The translations under genes and the position numbers were made by a program. A stretch of 64,000 nt of DNA from Thiodiazotropha sp040507005 (GTDB lineage Bacteria > Pseudomonadota > Gammaproteobacteria > Chromatiales > Chromatiaceae), in assembly GCA_040507005.1 (NCBI GenBank), contig JBEVVS010000001.1, positions 3,699 through 67,698 on the forward strand, given 5' to 3'. The notes under the pieces are model-generated. The model made no database searches. It worked only from the letters and a program-made list of their open reading frames with translations, and was not told the DNA's origin. Positions 44,449-53,950 of this stretch are shown here, piece after piece; positions within the stretch are counted from its first letter, which is position 1, and the number at the start of each line of letters is the position of its first letter.

Positions 44449-44558
44449 GTAACCTACCCAAAAACCTCATTTCCGGATTTACACAGGGAGTTTCGTCACC
44501 TGCGGGATCGGGTATGATACGCATTGTTGTATGTCAAACCCAGGAGCCAGTCCCTGAC

Positions 44559-45557
44559 ATGAATAGAGAATGGTCCGAATTTCTCGCCTCCCGCAGCAAG
44601 CCGATCAGTCACGGCAGCGACATCAGCTGTGCCCTGAACGATCTCTCCCACTATGGCCTGATCCGGGTCGAGGGTGAAGACGCAGAGCAGTTTTTACAGG
44701 GTCAGATGACCAACGACATGCGTCTGGTCACGGAGGATCACAGCAACCTGGCGGGCTGGTGCAATGCCAAGGGCCGCATGATAGCCAGCTTTCGCTGCTT
44801 TCGCCAAGGCGAAAGCTACTACCTGCAGACGCCGGCCGAAGCCATCCCAGCGATTCTGCCCAGACTATCCATGTACGTACTCCGCTCCAAGGTGGTGATC
44901 AGTAATGCCAGTGACGACTGGGTCAGAATCGGCCTCACCGGAAACTGTGCCGAAGCCCTGCTGCAACCCTTTTTCGAAGAGCTGCCCGAACAAACCAATA
45001 GTGTGCAGCAGCAGGATGGGATGATCCTGATACGCCTGCCTGGCAGCATGCCCCGCTTCGAAGTCATCGGACCGACACCACAGCTGAAGGAGATCTGGCA
45101 GACCGCTGAAGGACAGGCCCAACCGGCGACGAGCGAACTCTGGTCACTGTATGAGATTCGCGCGGGCATCCCGACTCTCTACCCGCAAACCCGCGAGTCT
45201 TTCGTACCGCAGATGGCTAATATGCAGCTAATCGACGGGGTCAGTTTTACCAAGGGATGCTATACCGGCCAGGAGGTTGTGGCACGTATGCAATACCTGG
45301 GCAAGTTAAAGCGCCGCATGTATCTGGCCCATGTGGATAGCGATACACCGCCACAACCGGGGGATGACCTGTTTGCGGAGGGAAGCTCATCGGGACAGGG
45401 GGCGGGTAAAATCGTGGATGCGCAATCCAGCGGCGATGGTTACGACCTGCTCGCCGTGATCGAAATTGCCAGCGCCGAAGAGAACCAGGTCAAGTTGGGT
45501 GAGGGCGGCCCAAAGCTGGAGATACTCAACCTTCCTTACAGCTACTCTGATGAGTAA
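44559..45557 (+). CDS. ygfZ: YgfZ/GcvT family folate-binding protein (FeS cluster assembly factor)
   Basis: 332 residues from ATG 44559, which agrees with the family start (MNREWSEFL). The diagnostic motif KGCYTGQEVVARMQYLGKLKRR lies at about 228-249 and the N-terminus has LIRVEGEDAEQFLQGQMTND, typical of YgfZ. It binds tetrahydrofolate and helps maintain some iron-sulfur enzymes. It lies divergent to the RNB ribonuclease gene and is followed by HDOD after 84 bases. Confidence 0.92.
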   Translation: MNREWSEFLASRSKPISHGSDISCALNDLSHYGLIRVEGEDAEQFLQGQMTNDMRLVTEDHSNLAGWCNAKGRMIASFRCFRQGESYYLQTPAEAIPAILPRLSMYVLRSKVVISNASDDWVRIGLTGNCAEALLQPFFEELPEQTNSVQQQDGMILIRLPGSMPRFEVIGPTPQLKEIWQTAEGQAQPATSELWSLYEIRAGIPTLYPQTRESFVPQMANMQLIDGVSFTKGCYTGQEVVARMQYLGKLKRRMYLAHVDSDTPPQPGDDLFAEGSSSGQGAGKIVDAQSSGDGYDLLAVIEIASAEENQVKLGEGGPKLEILNLPYSYSDE

Positions 45558-45641
45558 ATACCGGGTTTGGCAGCCATTCAGAATGAACGAGATTGACCGT
45601 TAACAAGGACGACAACGATAAAGTGGAATCCCAGGAAAAAA

Positions 45642-46481
45642 ATGATCGACGAAAACCAATTTCTTGAAAAGCTAAACGACGCCATCGACCACAATCGCAT
45701 CACCCTCCCCACGCTGCCGGAAGTGGCGCTTAAGGTCAGGGATGCGGTGGAGAGAGAACAGAGTTCGGCCAACCAGATTGCCGACATCATAGCCTCTGAC
45801 GCGGCCTTGTCGGCTCGCCTCCTCCAGGTTGCCAACAGCCCGCTCTATCGAGGCCGGGTGACCATCGACAATCTGCAGATGGCGGTTGCCAGACTGGGGG
45901 TACGGCTGGTGCGCAGTCTGGTCGTCAGCCTTATCATGCAGCAGATCTTCCAGGCGACCAGCGACTTGCTGGATGCCAAATTCAGACAGGTATGGGAAGA
46001 GAGTGTGCAGATCGCTGCACTCAGCCGAGTGCTCGCAGCCAATACTGATCACCTGGACAAGGAGCAGGCAATGTTGGCGGGGCTGATACATAACATAGGC
46101 GCGCTGCCGATTCTCGCCCTCGCGGAGAGCCATGACGAACTGCTTGAGAATGCCCAGGAACTGGACCGGATCATCGACGCCCTGAGCCCCAAGATCGGTC
46201 AACGCATACTCGAGATATGGGACTTCCCCGATACCCTGGTCCAGGTACCGGCCAACTTCAGCAACCTTGACTACACCAGCGTGGGTGATATCGACTATGT
46301 GGACATTGTCTTGGTGGCACGACTCGAGTCACAGATGAATAGCGACAATTCCCTGGACCCATCGAGCTTGTCGAAAATCCCCGCCTTCGCGAAGGTTGGT
46401 TTGGAACCCGAGGTCAATATGATCGAAATCGACGGCGTCGCCGATGATGTTCAGAATATCGAGGTCATGTTCATATCGTGA
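45642..46481 (+). CDS. HDOD-domain signalling protein
   Basis: 279 residues. HDOD core: ITLPTLPEVALKVRDAVEREQSS, then SDAALSARLLQVANSPLYRG and AVARLGVRLVRSLVVSLIMQQIF, and LAGLIHNIGALPIL, where the metal-binding HD residues are partly degenerate (HNIG), as usual in HDOD. These proteins lack phosphohydrolase activity and are linked to signalling, motility or DNA-related stress. It is on the same strand as ygfZ and the ABC genes (25 bases to the latter). No additional GGDEF or REC domain is attached. Confidence 0.88.
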   Translation: MIDENQFLEKLNDAIDHNRITLPTLPEVALKVRDAVEREQSSANQIADIIASDAALSARLLQVANSPLYRGRVTIDNLQMAVARLGVRLVRSLVVSLIMQQIFQATSDLLDAKFRQVWEESVQIAALSRVLAANTDHLDKEQAMLAGLIHNIGALPILALAESHDELLENAQELDRIIDALSPKIGQRILEIWDFPDTLVQVPANFSNLDYTSVGDIDYVDIVLVARLESQMNSDNSLDPSSLSKIPAFAKVGLEPEVNMIEIDGVADDVQNIEVMFIS

Positions 46482-46505
46482 CTTCCCCCTGCATATCACC
46501 CAATC

Positions 46506-47384
46506 ATGATTGAGGCGGATAACCTCAGTAAACACTACGCCGGCATCAAAGCGGTTGATGGTGTGAGTTTTTCGATACCTCGGGGCGTCTGCTTTGGTCT
46601 GCTGGGTCCGAACGGTGCCGGCAAAACCACCACCGTGGAGATGCTGGAGGGGATCAAGACACCCACCTCGGGCCAAATACGCTATAAGGGTGAGCCCCTG
46701 GGCAAACGCTTCCGTAACGAGGCGGGAATCATGTTTCAGCACACTGCGTTACAGGAGTATATCCGCGTGGATGAGGTGCTGAAGATGTTTCAGCAGTTCT
46801 ACACCAACATCAGGCCAATTGAAGAGTTGGTGGAGATCTGCGCCCTGGAGGAGTTCCTCACCCGGGATACGCGTAAGCTTTCCGGCGGACAGAAACAGCG
46901 CCTACTGTTGGCAATCGCGCTGATCAACGACCCGGAGATAGTCTTCCTCGACGAACCCACCACCGGTCTCGACCCTCAGTCCCGGCGCAATCTCTGGCAT
47001 CAGGTGCGGCGCATCAAGGCCGAAAACAAAACCCTGGTGCTGACCACCCACTACATGGAAGAGGCATTTGAACTTTGTGATGAGATCATCATCATGGATC
47101 ACGGGGTGATAATCGCCCAAGGCAACCCTAAAACCCTATTGGCCAACTATTTCGATAAATCCGTGATCACTCTGCCCCTCTCTGCCCTGCCCGAGGATTT
47201 TCAAGCCGATGGGGACTCTACGCTGCACCCTCAGGAGGGTCACATGGAGATCCTATCCAAGGATGTGGATAGCACCATACGCCATTTGACAAACCAGCAG
47301 ATCTCTTTACACGAGCTGCAGGTACGGTCACCAACCCTGGAAGACCTGTTCCTGGAACTGACCGGGCATCATATACGCACATAG
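46506..47384 (+). CDS. ABC transporter ATP-binding protein (ABC-2 type)
   Basis: 292 residues. Walker A GPNGAGKTTT, signature LSGGQKQRLLLA, Walker B IVFLDEPTTGLDP, and H-loop LVLTTHYMEEA. The C-terminal extension (PEDFQADGDSTLHPQEGHMEILSKD ...) is a DUF4162-like domain common in drug or lipid ABC-2 exporters. It is followed after 13 bases by the permease. Substrate unknown; the presence of an acyl-ligase cassette downstream on the same strand makes export of its product a possibility, but this is an inference. Confidence 0.94.
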   Translation: MIEADNLSKHYAGIKAVDGVSFSIPRGVCFGLLGPNGAGKTTTVEMLEGIKTPTSGQIRYKGEPLGKRFRNEAGIMFQHTALQEYIRVDEVLKMFQQFYTNIRPIEELVEICALEEFLTRDTRKLSGGQKQRLLLAIALINDPEIVFLDEPTTGLDPQSRRNLWHQVRRIKAENKTLVLTTHYMEEAFELCDEIIIMDHGVIIAQGNPKTLLANYFDKSVITLPLSALPEDFQADGDSTLHPQEGHMEILSKDVDSTIRHLTNQQISLHELQVRSPTLEDLFLELTGHHIRT

Positions 47385-47397
47385 GACCGCCCTGATA

Positions 47398-48396
47398 ATG
47401 TCTTTACGTCGTTTTTTTGCCGCCCTGCAAGCACGCAACCTGGAGTTCCTGCGTGACCGCACCGCGCTCGGCTGGAATCTCATCATGCCGGTATTGATCG
47501 TGATGGGTTTCGCCTTTGCCTTCACCACCGGACAGGAGGAGCTCTATAAGGTCGGTATTTACGGGGAAGCTGAACAAAACCACAGCCTGGAGGAGTTCCT
47601 GACAACCCGCTATGTGGACTTCATACCGGTGGTGGAGCTGAACAAGATGATCGACAAGGTGGATAGACACCAGATCGATCTCTTGTTGGATGTGCAGAAC
47701 AACCGCTATTGGGTCAACAGCACGTCACCCAAGGGTTACCTGCTTGAACAGTTGTTACTCCCCTACTCACTGCAGCGTCAGGCACTGAGCGGATCGGAGA
47801 TACGCTACGTGGATTGGGTCATCCCAGGCGTCCTGGGTATGAACATCATGTTCAGCGCCCTGTTCGGGGTTGGTTATGTCATTGTCAGATATCGAAAAAA
47901 TGGTGTACTGAAAAGACTGCGGGCAACCCCGCTCAGCGCTTTTGAATTTATCTCGGCGCAGATCGCATCACGCCTGCTGATGATCGTAGCAGTCACCGTC
48001 CTGGTCTATGTGGGCACAGATTTGGTAGTGGATTTCCGCATGGTGGGCTCCTACTGGCTACTCTTTCTAATCCTCATTATGGGTGCCCTGAGTATGATCA
48101 GCGTCGGCCTGCTGGTGGCAGCACGCATCACCAGCGAGGAGGCGGCAAACGGTCTGCTGAATCTGATGAGTTGGCCCATGATGCTGCTATCGGGGGTCTG
48201 GTTCTCCCTCGAAGGTTCGCATCCGTTTGTACAGCATCTGTCCCTGATCTTGCCCTTGACCCACATGATAGATGCCGCCCGGGTGGTGATGATCGAGGGT
48301 GCCGGTTTTATGGATGTGACATCCCAACTGCTGATTCTCTTCCTGTTTACCCTGTGCTTTGTCATCATAGGTTCGAAGACCTTTCGCTGGGAGTAG
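47398..48396 (+). CDS. ABC-2 type transporter permease
   Basis: 332 residues. N-terminal helix (TALGWNLIMPVLIVMGFAFAF), an extracytoplasmic loop of about 130 residues, then five helices (GMNIMFSALFGVGYVIVRY, LLMIVAVTVLVYVGTD, YWLLFLILIMGALSMISVGLLVAA, MMLLSGVWFSLEG, LLILFLFTLCFVIIG), the ABC2_membrane_3 layout. It pairs with the ATPase just upstream as a homodimeric exporter. The deaminase gene starts eight bases after its stop. Confidence 0.92.
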   Translation: MSLRRFFAALQARNLEFLRDRTALGWNLIMPVLIVMGFAFAFTTGQEELYKVGIYGEAEQNHSLEEFLTTRYVDFIPVVELNKMIDKVDRHQIDLLLDVQNNRYWVNSTSPKGYLLEQLLLPYSLQRQALSGSEIRYVDWVIPGVLGMNIMFSALFGVGYVIVRYRKNGVLKRLRATPLSAFEFISAQIASRLLMIVAVTVLVYVGTDLVVDFRMVGSYWLLFLILIMGALSMISVGLLVAARITSEEAANGLLNLMSWPMMLLSGVWFSLEGSHPFVQHLSLILPLTHMIDAARVVMIEGAGFMDVTSQLLILFLFTLCFVIIGSKTFRWE

Positions 48397-48403
48397 ACAC
48401 CGC

Positions 48404-48880
48404 ATGGACCAACAGGACGAGACCTTCATGAACGAGGCCCTTCAACTCGCCCAGCGAGGTATAGAACAAGGTGATGGCGGCCCATTCGGTGCCGTGGTCG
48501 TGATGCAGGACCGGATTATCGGTCGCGGTTGGAACCAGGTGATAAAACGCAACGACCCTACCGCCCATGCGGAAATATTGGCGATTCGCAATGCCTGCAA
48601 CCATGCAGCGAGCTATCATCTCCCCGGCAGTGTACTCTATACCACATGCGAACCCTGCCCGATGTGCCTCAGCGCCGTCTATTGGGCCCATATAGATCGT
48701 CTGGTCTATGCTGCCGAGGCCGCAGATGCCGCTGCCATCGGTTTTAATGACAGTTTTATACACTCAGAACTCAACAAACCCATGGGTGAAAGGGGCATAA
48801 TCACCCGACAGCTGCTCAGAGAACAGAGCCTGGCCCTGTTCAGAGCCTGGCAAGGGAGCGACAAGCGGGTCGACTATTGA
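48404..48880 (+). CDS. Nucleoside/guanine deaminase (GuaD-like)
   Basis: 158 residues of the cytidine/deoxycytidylate deaminase superfamily. Zinc motif HAEILAIRNAC plus PCPMCLSAVYWA; the GGPFGAVVV start and the end DAAAIGFNDSFIHSELNKP and RVDY closely match Bacillus GuaD-type guanine deaminases, which convert guanine to xanthine. Shorter than TadA-like tRNA deaminases and with the C-terminal swapped segment used in GuaD. It follows the permease by eight bases and precedes AsnB by about 42, so it may be in the same transcript. Confidence 0.85.
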   Translation: MDQQDETFMNEALQLAQRGIEQGDGGPFGAVVVMQDRIIGRGWNQVIKRNDPTAHAEILAIRNACNHAASYHLPGSVLYTTCEPCPMCLSAVYWAHIDRLVYAAEAADAAAIGFNDSFIHSELNKPMGERGIITRQLLREQSLALFRAWQGSDKRVDY

Positions 48881-48922
48881 GTAAACATGCTTTGAAACAA
48901 CACGAATAAATTAAAGAATACA

Positions 48923-50854
48923 ATGTGCGGCATAGCAGGCATCTTAAATCTTAGGGACGGTGTTGCGCCTTCCAGAAGCGAACTCGAGGGTATGATACAC
49001 GCCGTTCATCACCGCGGTCCTGACGGCTATGGGTACTACTCTCATGACAAAGTGGGATTGGCCCATGCCCGGCTCAGCATCATCGACCTGGCTGGTGGCG
49101 ATCAGCCTATCCATAATGAGGATCAGTCTGTACAGGTGGTCTTCAACGGGGAGATTTTCAATTATGTGGAGCTCACCGAGCAGCTGCAGAAACGGGGGCA
49201 TCGTTTCTACACCCACTCCGATACCGAAGTCATCGTCCACCTCTATGAAGAGTATGCGGAGAAATTCGTCGACCATCTGAATGGCCAGTTTGCCATCGCC
49301 TTGTGGGACAACAAGCGGGAGAAACTGATTCTCGCCAGGGACAGAACCGGGATACGCCCGCTGTTCACCATCGAAACAGGCGGCAGGCTCTACTTTGCTT
49401 CGGAAGTGAAGTCCCTGTTCGCCCACCCCGCCATACCCCGTCGAATCAACCTGACCGCCCTGCAGGAGGTCTTTACATTCTGGACCACCCTGCCACCTCA
49501 CTCACTCTTTGAATCGGTGCAGGTGGTCCCGCCCGGGCATGTATTGGTTATAGAAAACGGCAACAAAAGCCTCTCCAGGTATTGGGATTGGTCATACCCC
49601 AACGAGCAAATCGACAACCACAAATCCGTGGCGGATTGGCGTGAAGAGCTTAAGGCGTTGATGGTCGATTCGGTACGCTTGCAACTCAGATCCGATGTGC
49701 CGGTGGGCGCCTATCTCAGCGGAGGTCTGGATTCCTCGGTGCTGACCTCACTGATCAAGAACTTTACCGACACCCCGCTCAGGACTTTCTCCATCGGCTT
49801 CGAGGATGAGGAGTTCGATGAGAGCGGCTTTCAAAAGGATCTGGTCGACTATCTGGGCACCAATCATACCCATGTACTTTGTAAGCGATCTGACATAGGT
49901 GCCGCCTTTCCCCGGGTCATCTCCCATACCGAATCAGCGATTGTGAGGACTGCGCCAACACCGCTGATGCTGCTGTCCGGTGCGGTCAGGGAGGCTGGCT
50001 ATAAGGTGGTATTGACCGGCGAAGGGGCAGACGAGGTATTCGGCGGCTACGATATCTTCAAAGAAGCCAAGGTTAGGCGCTTCTGGAGCCACGCCCCGGA
50101 TTCAGCCTGGCGACCGCTGATACTGCAACGCCTATACCCCTATCTGAAGCACTCCCCCACCACCAGCGGCGCCTTTTCAAAACGTTTTTTTCAACAGGGT
50201 ATGGAACATCTGGACAAGCCCTATTTTGCCCATATACCTCGCTGGGCCACGACCCAGCGTATCATGCAGTTCTTCTCCGACGAGACGCGAGGGGCGGTCA
50301 GGCAACCAATAGGCTTTGATACCATCGATCGCATTCTGCCGGCAGAAATAGACGCCTGGAAACCCCTCAACCGTGATCAATACATCGAGGCCAACACCCT
50401 CTTGTCAGGTTATCTCCTCAGCTCTCAGGGAGACCGGGTGGCAATGGCCAACTCCATCGAAGGACGCTACCCCTTCCTCGATCACCGGGTAATAGAGTTT
50501 GCGGCAACCCTGCCCAGCCGCTATAAGATCATGGGATTGAATGAGAAATATATGCTCAAGCAAACCATGCAGGGCCTGATACCGGAAAGCATCCGAAACC
50601 GCAGCAAGCAACCCTACCGGGCACCGGACAGCCAATCTTTCTTCAAGGGAGAAACCCCCCTGGAATATGTCGCCTATCTGCTCAGTGAAGAGCGGATTCG
50701 CAAAGCGGGTTACTACAATCCGAAAACCGTCAATATGCTGTTGAAAAAATGCGCCCGGGGCAAGGCCCTGGGATTCGCCGACAATATGGCCTTCGTGGGC
50801 ATCCTCTCCAGCATGCTGGTGGATGAGCTGTTCATTGAGCAAGCAGCGATTTAA
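48923..50854 (+). CDS. asnB: Asparagine synthase-type glutamine-hydrolysing amidotransferase
   Basis: 643 residues. N-terminal class II glutaminase with catalytic Cys2 (MCGIAGILNL) and HRGPDGYGYYS; synthetase domain with the PP-loop SGGLDSSVLTSLIK and later GEGADEVFGGYDIF and EGRYPFLDHRVIEFA. This is the AsnB family, which transfers ammonia to an activated acyl carboxylate. Its placement next to an acyl carrier protein, acyl-AMP ligase and NAD synthetase-like gene suggests that it may amidate a specialised acid rather than make free asparagine. Asparagine synthesis cannot be excluded. Confidence 0.9.
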   Translation: MCGIAGILNLRDGVAPSRSELEGMIHAVHHRGPDGYGYYSHDKVGLAHARLSIIDLAGGDQPIHNEDQSVQVVFNGEIFNYVELTEQLQKRGHRFYTHSDTEVIVHLYEEYAEKFVDHLNGQFAIALWDNKREKLILARDRTGIRPLFTIETGGRLYFASEVKSLFAHPAIPRRINLTALQEVFTFWTTLPPHSLFESVQVVPPGHVLVIENGNKSLSRYWDWSYPNEQIDNHKSVADWREELKALMVDSVRLQLRSDVPVGAYLSGGLDSSVLTSLIKNFTDTPLRTFSIGFEDEEFDESGFQKDLVDYLGTNHTHVLCKRSDIGAAFPRVISHTESAIVRTAPTPLMLLSGAVREAGYKVVLTGEGADEVFGGYDIFKEAKVRRFWSHAPDSAWRPLILQRLYPYLKHSPTTSGAFSKRFFQQGMEHLDKPYFAHIPRWATTQRIMQFFSDETRGAVRQPIGFDTIDRILPAEIDAWKPLNRDQYIEANTLLSGYLLSSQGDRVAMANSIEGRYPFLDHRVIEFAATLPSRYKIMGLNEKYMLKQTMQGLIPESIRNRSKQPYRAPDSQSFFKGETPLEYVAYLLSEERIRKAGYYNPKTVNMLLKKCARGKALGFADNMAFVGILSSMLVDELFIEQAAI

Positions 50855-51043
50855 TCGCGGTAGGCCATTCGTAGTATCTTGGCCATAACTGATCAGAAAT
50901 ATGAGTGAAAAATTACCTGTTTCATTTAAACTTGCCACTTTAGAATGATGTTCGATGGATTAAAAATGTCCATCGATCAGTCGACATACTGTATGGCGAG
51001 CATTAGTCTCAGTATAAAACTGTCAGAACCTTTGGAAAATTTC

Positions 51044-51289
51044 ATGTCAACAGAAGCAGCAATCAGAAACTACATCCTAGAGAATTATCTGTTCACGGAT
51101 GATCAATCCGCACTGGATAGCGCAGACTCCTTCCTGGATAAGGGTATATTGGATTCAACCGGCATCTTGGAGGTCATCTATTTTCTCGAAGATGAATTCG
51201 GGATAAAGGTCGAAGACACCGAAATGGTGCCGGAAAATCTCGATTCCGTTAACAATATCGTCTCTTTTATCGGAAGAAAAAGGCAGTAG
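51044..51289 (+). CDS. Acyl carrier protein
   Basis: 81 residues from ATG 51044 (upstream GGAAAA); the longer frame adds 33 non-homologous residues. The phosphopantetheine site is Ser38 in GILDSTGILEVI, with the helix II region IYFLEDEFGIKVEDTEM. It is a small acidic carrier of the D-alanine/aryl carrier type, not the main fatty-acid ACP because no fab genes are adjacent. The acyl-AMP ligase starts one base after its stop, so the two are a pair: the ligase presumably loads this carrier. Confidence 0.9.
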   Translation: MSTEAAIRNYILENYLFTDDQSALDSADSFLDKGILDSTGILEVIYFLEDEFGIKVEDTEMVPENLDSVNNIVSFIGRKRQ

Positions 51290-51290
51290 T

Positions 51291-52814
51291 GTGACACCCG
51301 TGCCAGCTACCCTGGTCAATCGCTTCAGAGAGAGTGTTGCCAAGCATCCTGACTCTGTCGCCATAGTGGATAACAGCCATCGGACCTCTTACCGTGAGTT
51401 GTCTGATGTTGCCGCTAAAGTCTCTCATTTCCTGTTGTCGTCTGGACTGGAAAAGGGTGACCGGGTTGCCATGGTCGTCGCAAACTCGGCGGAATACGCC
51501 GCTATCTTTTATGGTATTTGGACTGCGGGCGGGGTTACCGTTGCACTCAATACCCAGGCCAAGGCAAGGGATATCATCAACTGGATGTCCCACTCCGATG
51601 CCAAATGGCTGTTCATGGACCAGCATCATCCTGAAAGAAAAGCAGTGTCGGAGGCTGGCGGGGAATTCACCCAAGTTGATGTCAGCCGGGAGGACGCCGG
51701 CACGACTCACGACAACATCGTGGACTGGCAGCAGATCATCGACTTGGAACCCAACGACCAGGAGATTGCAGTAAATCGCTCCGACCTGGCCTCGATCATC
51801 TATACCTCGGGAACCACCGGCAACCCCAAGGGTGTTACCCTCAGCCATGGCAATCTCAGTGCCAACATAGCATCCATCCTGGCCTATCTTGAGCTTAAGG
51901 CCGAGGATAGCATCCTCAATGTGCTCCCCTTCTACTACTCCTACGGCAACTCCATTCTGCATACCCACCTTGCAATCGGCGCATCGATGGTATTGGAGAA
52001 CAGTCTGCTCTATCCCCATCGTGTCATGGAGAAGATGGCAGAGGAGAGAGTGAGTGGTTTTTCCGGTGTACCTTCAACCTTCGCGTTACTCTTGAGCAGG
52101 GTCAACCTCGATGATTATGACCTCTCGGGTCTACGCTATATCACCCAGGCCGGGGGCGCCATGGCGCCGGCACTGGCGGATAGACTGAGCAACGCCCTGC
52201 CCCATACCGAGCTGTTCATCATGTATGGTCAGACTGAGGCCAGCGCCCGCTTGACCTATCTGCCTCCGAATATGCTGGTTGAAAAACGCGGTTCGATTGG
52301 TGTCGCCATACCGAACACCACCATCGAGGTACGTAATAGTGCAGGCGATGTCCTTGCACCAGGTGTGACGGGTGAAATCTGTGCCCATGGCGAAAATATC
52401 ATGCAAGGCTATTGGAAAGACAAGGAGAAGACCGACCAAGTCCTCAAGGATGGTTGGCTATATACCGGCGATCTGGCTCATACCGACGCGGACGGCTATC
52501 TCTATATCGATGGACGTTCATCCGATATGATCAAGAGCGGTGCCAATCGCATCAGTCCCAAGGAGATCGAGGAGGTCATCCAGGAGCTGGAAGATATACA
52601 AGAGGTCGCGGTGATCGGTTGCCCCGACGAGCTGCTGGGTGAAGTCATCAAGGCCTATGTTGTGCCGAAGCAAGACAGCGACCTGAACAAGAGAGTGATT
52701 CAGCGCCACTGCAAGGACAACCTGGCTATTTACAAGATCCCCAAAAGCATTGAATTTATCGAGGAACTACCTAAAACGGCTTCAGGCAAGATACAGAAGT
52801 TTTTACTGAAATGA
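51291..52814 (+). CDS. AMP-dependent acyl ligase (acyl-AMP ligase/acyl-CoA synthetase family)
   Basis: 507 residues, GTG start one base after the ACP stop. Motifs: YTSGTTGNPKG (P-loop, near 170), YGQTEASAR, GWLYTGDLAHTDADGYLYIDGRSSDMIKSGANRISPKEIE, and the final Lys of TASGKIQKFLLK. It activates a carboxylate as the adenylate and transfers it to a thiol, most likely the adjacent ACP. The size and single-domain form fit stand-alone adenylation enzymes. The substrate is not determinable. Confidence 0.9.
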   Translation: MTPVPATLVNRFRESVAKHPDSVAIVDNSHRTSYRELSDVAAKVSHFLLSSGLEKGDRVAMVVANSAEYAAIFYGIWTAGGVTVALNTQAKARDIINWMSHSDAKWLFMDQHHPERKAVSEAGGEFTQVDVSREDAGTTHDNIVDWQQIIDLEPNDQEIAVNRSDLASIIYTSGTTGNPKGVTLSHGNLSANIASILAYLELKAEDSILNVLPFYYSYGNSILHTHLAIGASMVLENSLLYPHRVMEKMAEERVSGFSGVPSTFALLLSRVNLDDYDLSGLRYITQAGGAMAPALADRLSNALPHTELFIMYGQTEASARLTYLPPNMLVEKRGSIGVAIPNTTIEVRNSAGDVLAPGVTGEICAHGENIMQGYWKDKEKTDQVLKDGWLYTGDLAHTDADGYLYIDGRSSDMIKSGANRISPKEIEEVIQELEDIQEVAVIGCPDELLGEVIKAYVVPKQDSDLNKRVIQRHCKDNLAIYKIPKSIEFIEELPKTASGKIQKFLLK

Positions 52815-52899
52815 GAGTGTAAACAAATCAGGCGCCAGCATAGGGCGTGCCGAAGACCGAATATATAATAACCGAGTAGAATCTATCCGGAGAAGACGA

Positions 52900-53895
52900 A
52901 TGCAAGCATTAGCAGAGAGGTACGAAGCGGAAATCCTCAATTTCGACCGCGACAAAGAGGTCGAAAGAATCTGTGACTCCATGCGCGATATCATGCGTAC
53001 CAAGCTGCGGCGGCGCGGTGTTGTTGTGGCGGTATCCGGTGGAATCGACAGCTCCGTCTCGGCGGCCTTGGCAGTCAAGGCATTTGGCCCGAAAAAGGCC
53101 TTTTTCATTCAACTGCCTGAAGTCGATTCGGCCCAGGACACTCAATCCCGCGGCAGCCAACTGATTGAACACCTGGGTGTCGATCATACCACCCACAATA
53201 TCGCCGCTACCCTTGATGCCATCGGCTGTTACCAGGCCCGGGACGAGGCGATTGTCAAAACCTTCCCGGAATATACCGAGGGTTGGAAAAACAAGATCGT
53301 GATCAAAGGCGGATTGGATGGTCAGGTCAATCACTTCTCCCTGGTGGTGCAGGACCCTCAGGGTCAGCAGTTTGAAAAACGCCTCGATCTCAAGGAGTAC
53401 CTGCAGATTGTCGCCGCCACCAACTACAAACAGCGGATTCGAAAGACGATCGAGTATTACCATGCAGATCGGCTGAATTATGCAGTCATCGGCACACCGA
53501 ACAGACTTGAGTACGATCAGGGCTTTTTTGTAAAAAACGGTGATGGATCCGCTGACCTGAAACCGATCGCACATCTCTACAAGACCCAGGTCTATGCCCT
53601 GGCGAAGCATCTTGGTCTGCCCGATACAATCTGTAATGCGATACCTACCACCGATACTTACAGTCTGCCCCAGGGACAGGATGAGTTCTATTTCGCCCTT
53701 CCCTATCAAGAGATGGACAAAGCGTTGTGGGCACTCAACATCGGTGCAACCGCCAACCAACTGGCTGAAATGCTAGGTATCACCCAGGAACAGGCGAATT
53801 TCGTCTTTCAGGATATTCAAAACAAACGCAAAACCACCCATTATCTGCATGCAAAACCCTATTTGATCGAGGCATTGCCTGAGCTTGGTTTGTAA
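52900..53895 (+). CDS. nadE: NAD synthetase-like ATP-pyrophosphatase (ammonia-type)
   Basis: 331 residues, longer than the roughly 275 of ammonia-dependent NadE. The P-loop SGGIDSSVSAAL (46-57) and the later NYAVIGTPNRLEYDQGFFVKNGDGSADLKPIAHLYKTQVYALAKHLG are as in NadE. There is no glutaminase domain. It makes NAD from deamido-NAD, ATP and ammonia, or could act in a related amidation; the placement at the end of an ACP/adenylating ligase/AsnB set invites the second view. A ribosome site (GGAGAAGA) precedes the ATG. Confidence 0.85.
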   Translation: MQALAERYEAEILNFDRDKEVERICDSMRDIMRTKLRRRGVVVAVSGGIDSSVSAALAVKAFGPKKAFFIQLPEVDSAQDTQSRGSQLIEHLGVDHTTHNIAATLDAIGCYQARDEAIVKTFPEYTEGWKNKIVIKGGLDGQVNHFSLVVQDPQGQQFEKRLDLKEYLQIVAATNYKQRIRKTIEYYHADRLNYAVIGTPNRLEYDQGFFVKNGDGSADLKPIAHLYKTQVYALAKHLGLPDTICNAIPTTDTYSLPQGQDEFYFALPYQEMDKALWALNIGATANQLAEMLGITQEQANFVFQDIQNKRKTTHYLHAKPYLIEALPELGL

Positions 53896-53914
53896 TTTAC
53901 CTGATTCAATCCAG

Positions 53915-53950
53915 AACCGCGTGTGATGCACGGTTAAGCTTCATTTTTTC
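53915..53950 (+). terminator. Possible intrinsic terminator after nadE
   Basis: The stem AACC(G)CGTG/CACGGTT at 53915-53935, with a small bulge, is followed about nine bases later by six T at 53945-53950. The T-run overlaps the last codons of the convergent GFA gene. Stem imperfection and distance to the T-run make it only moderately convincing. Confidence 0.35.
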
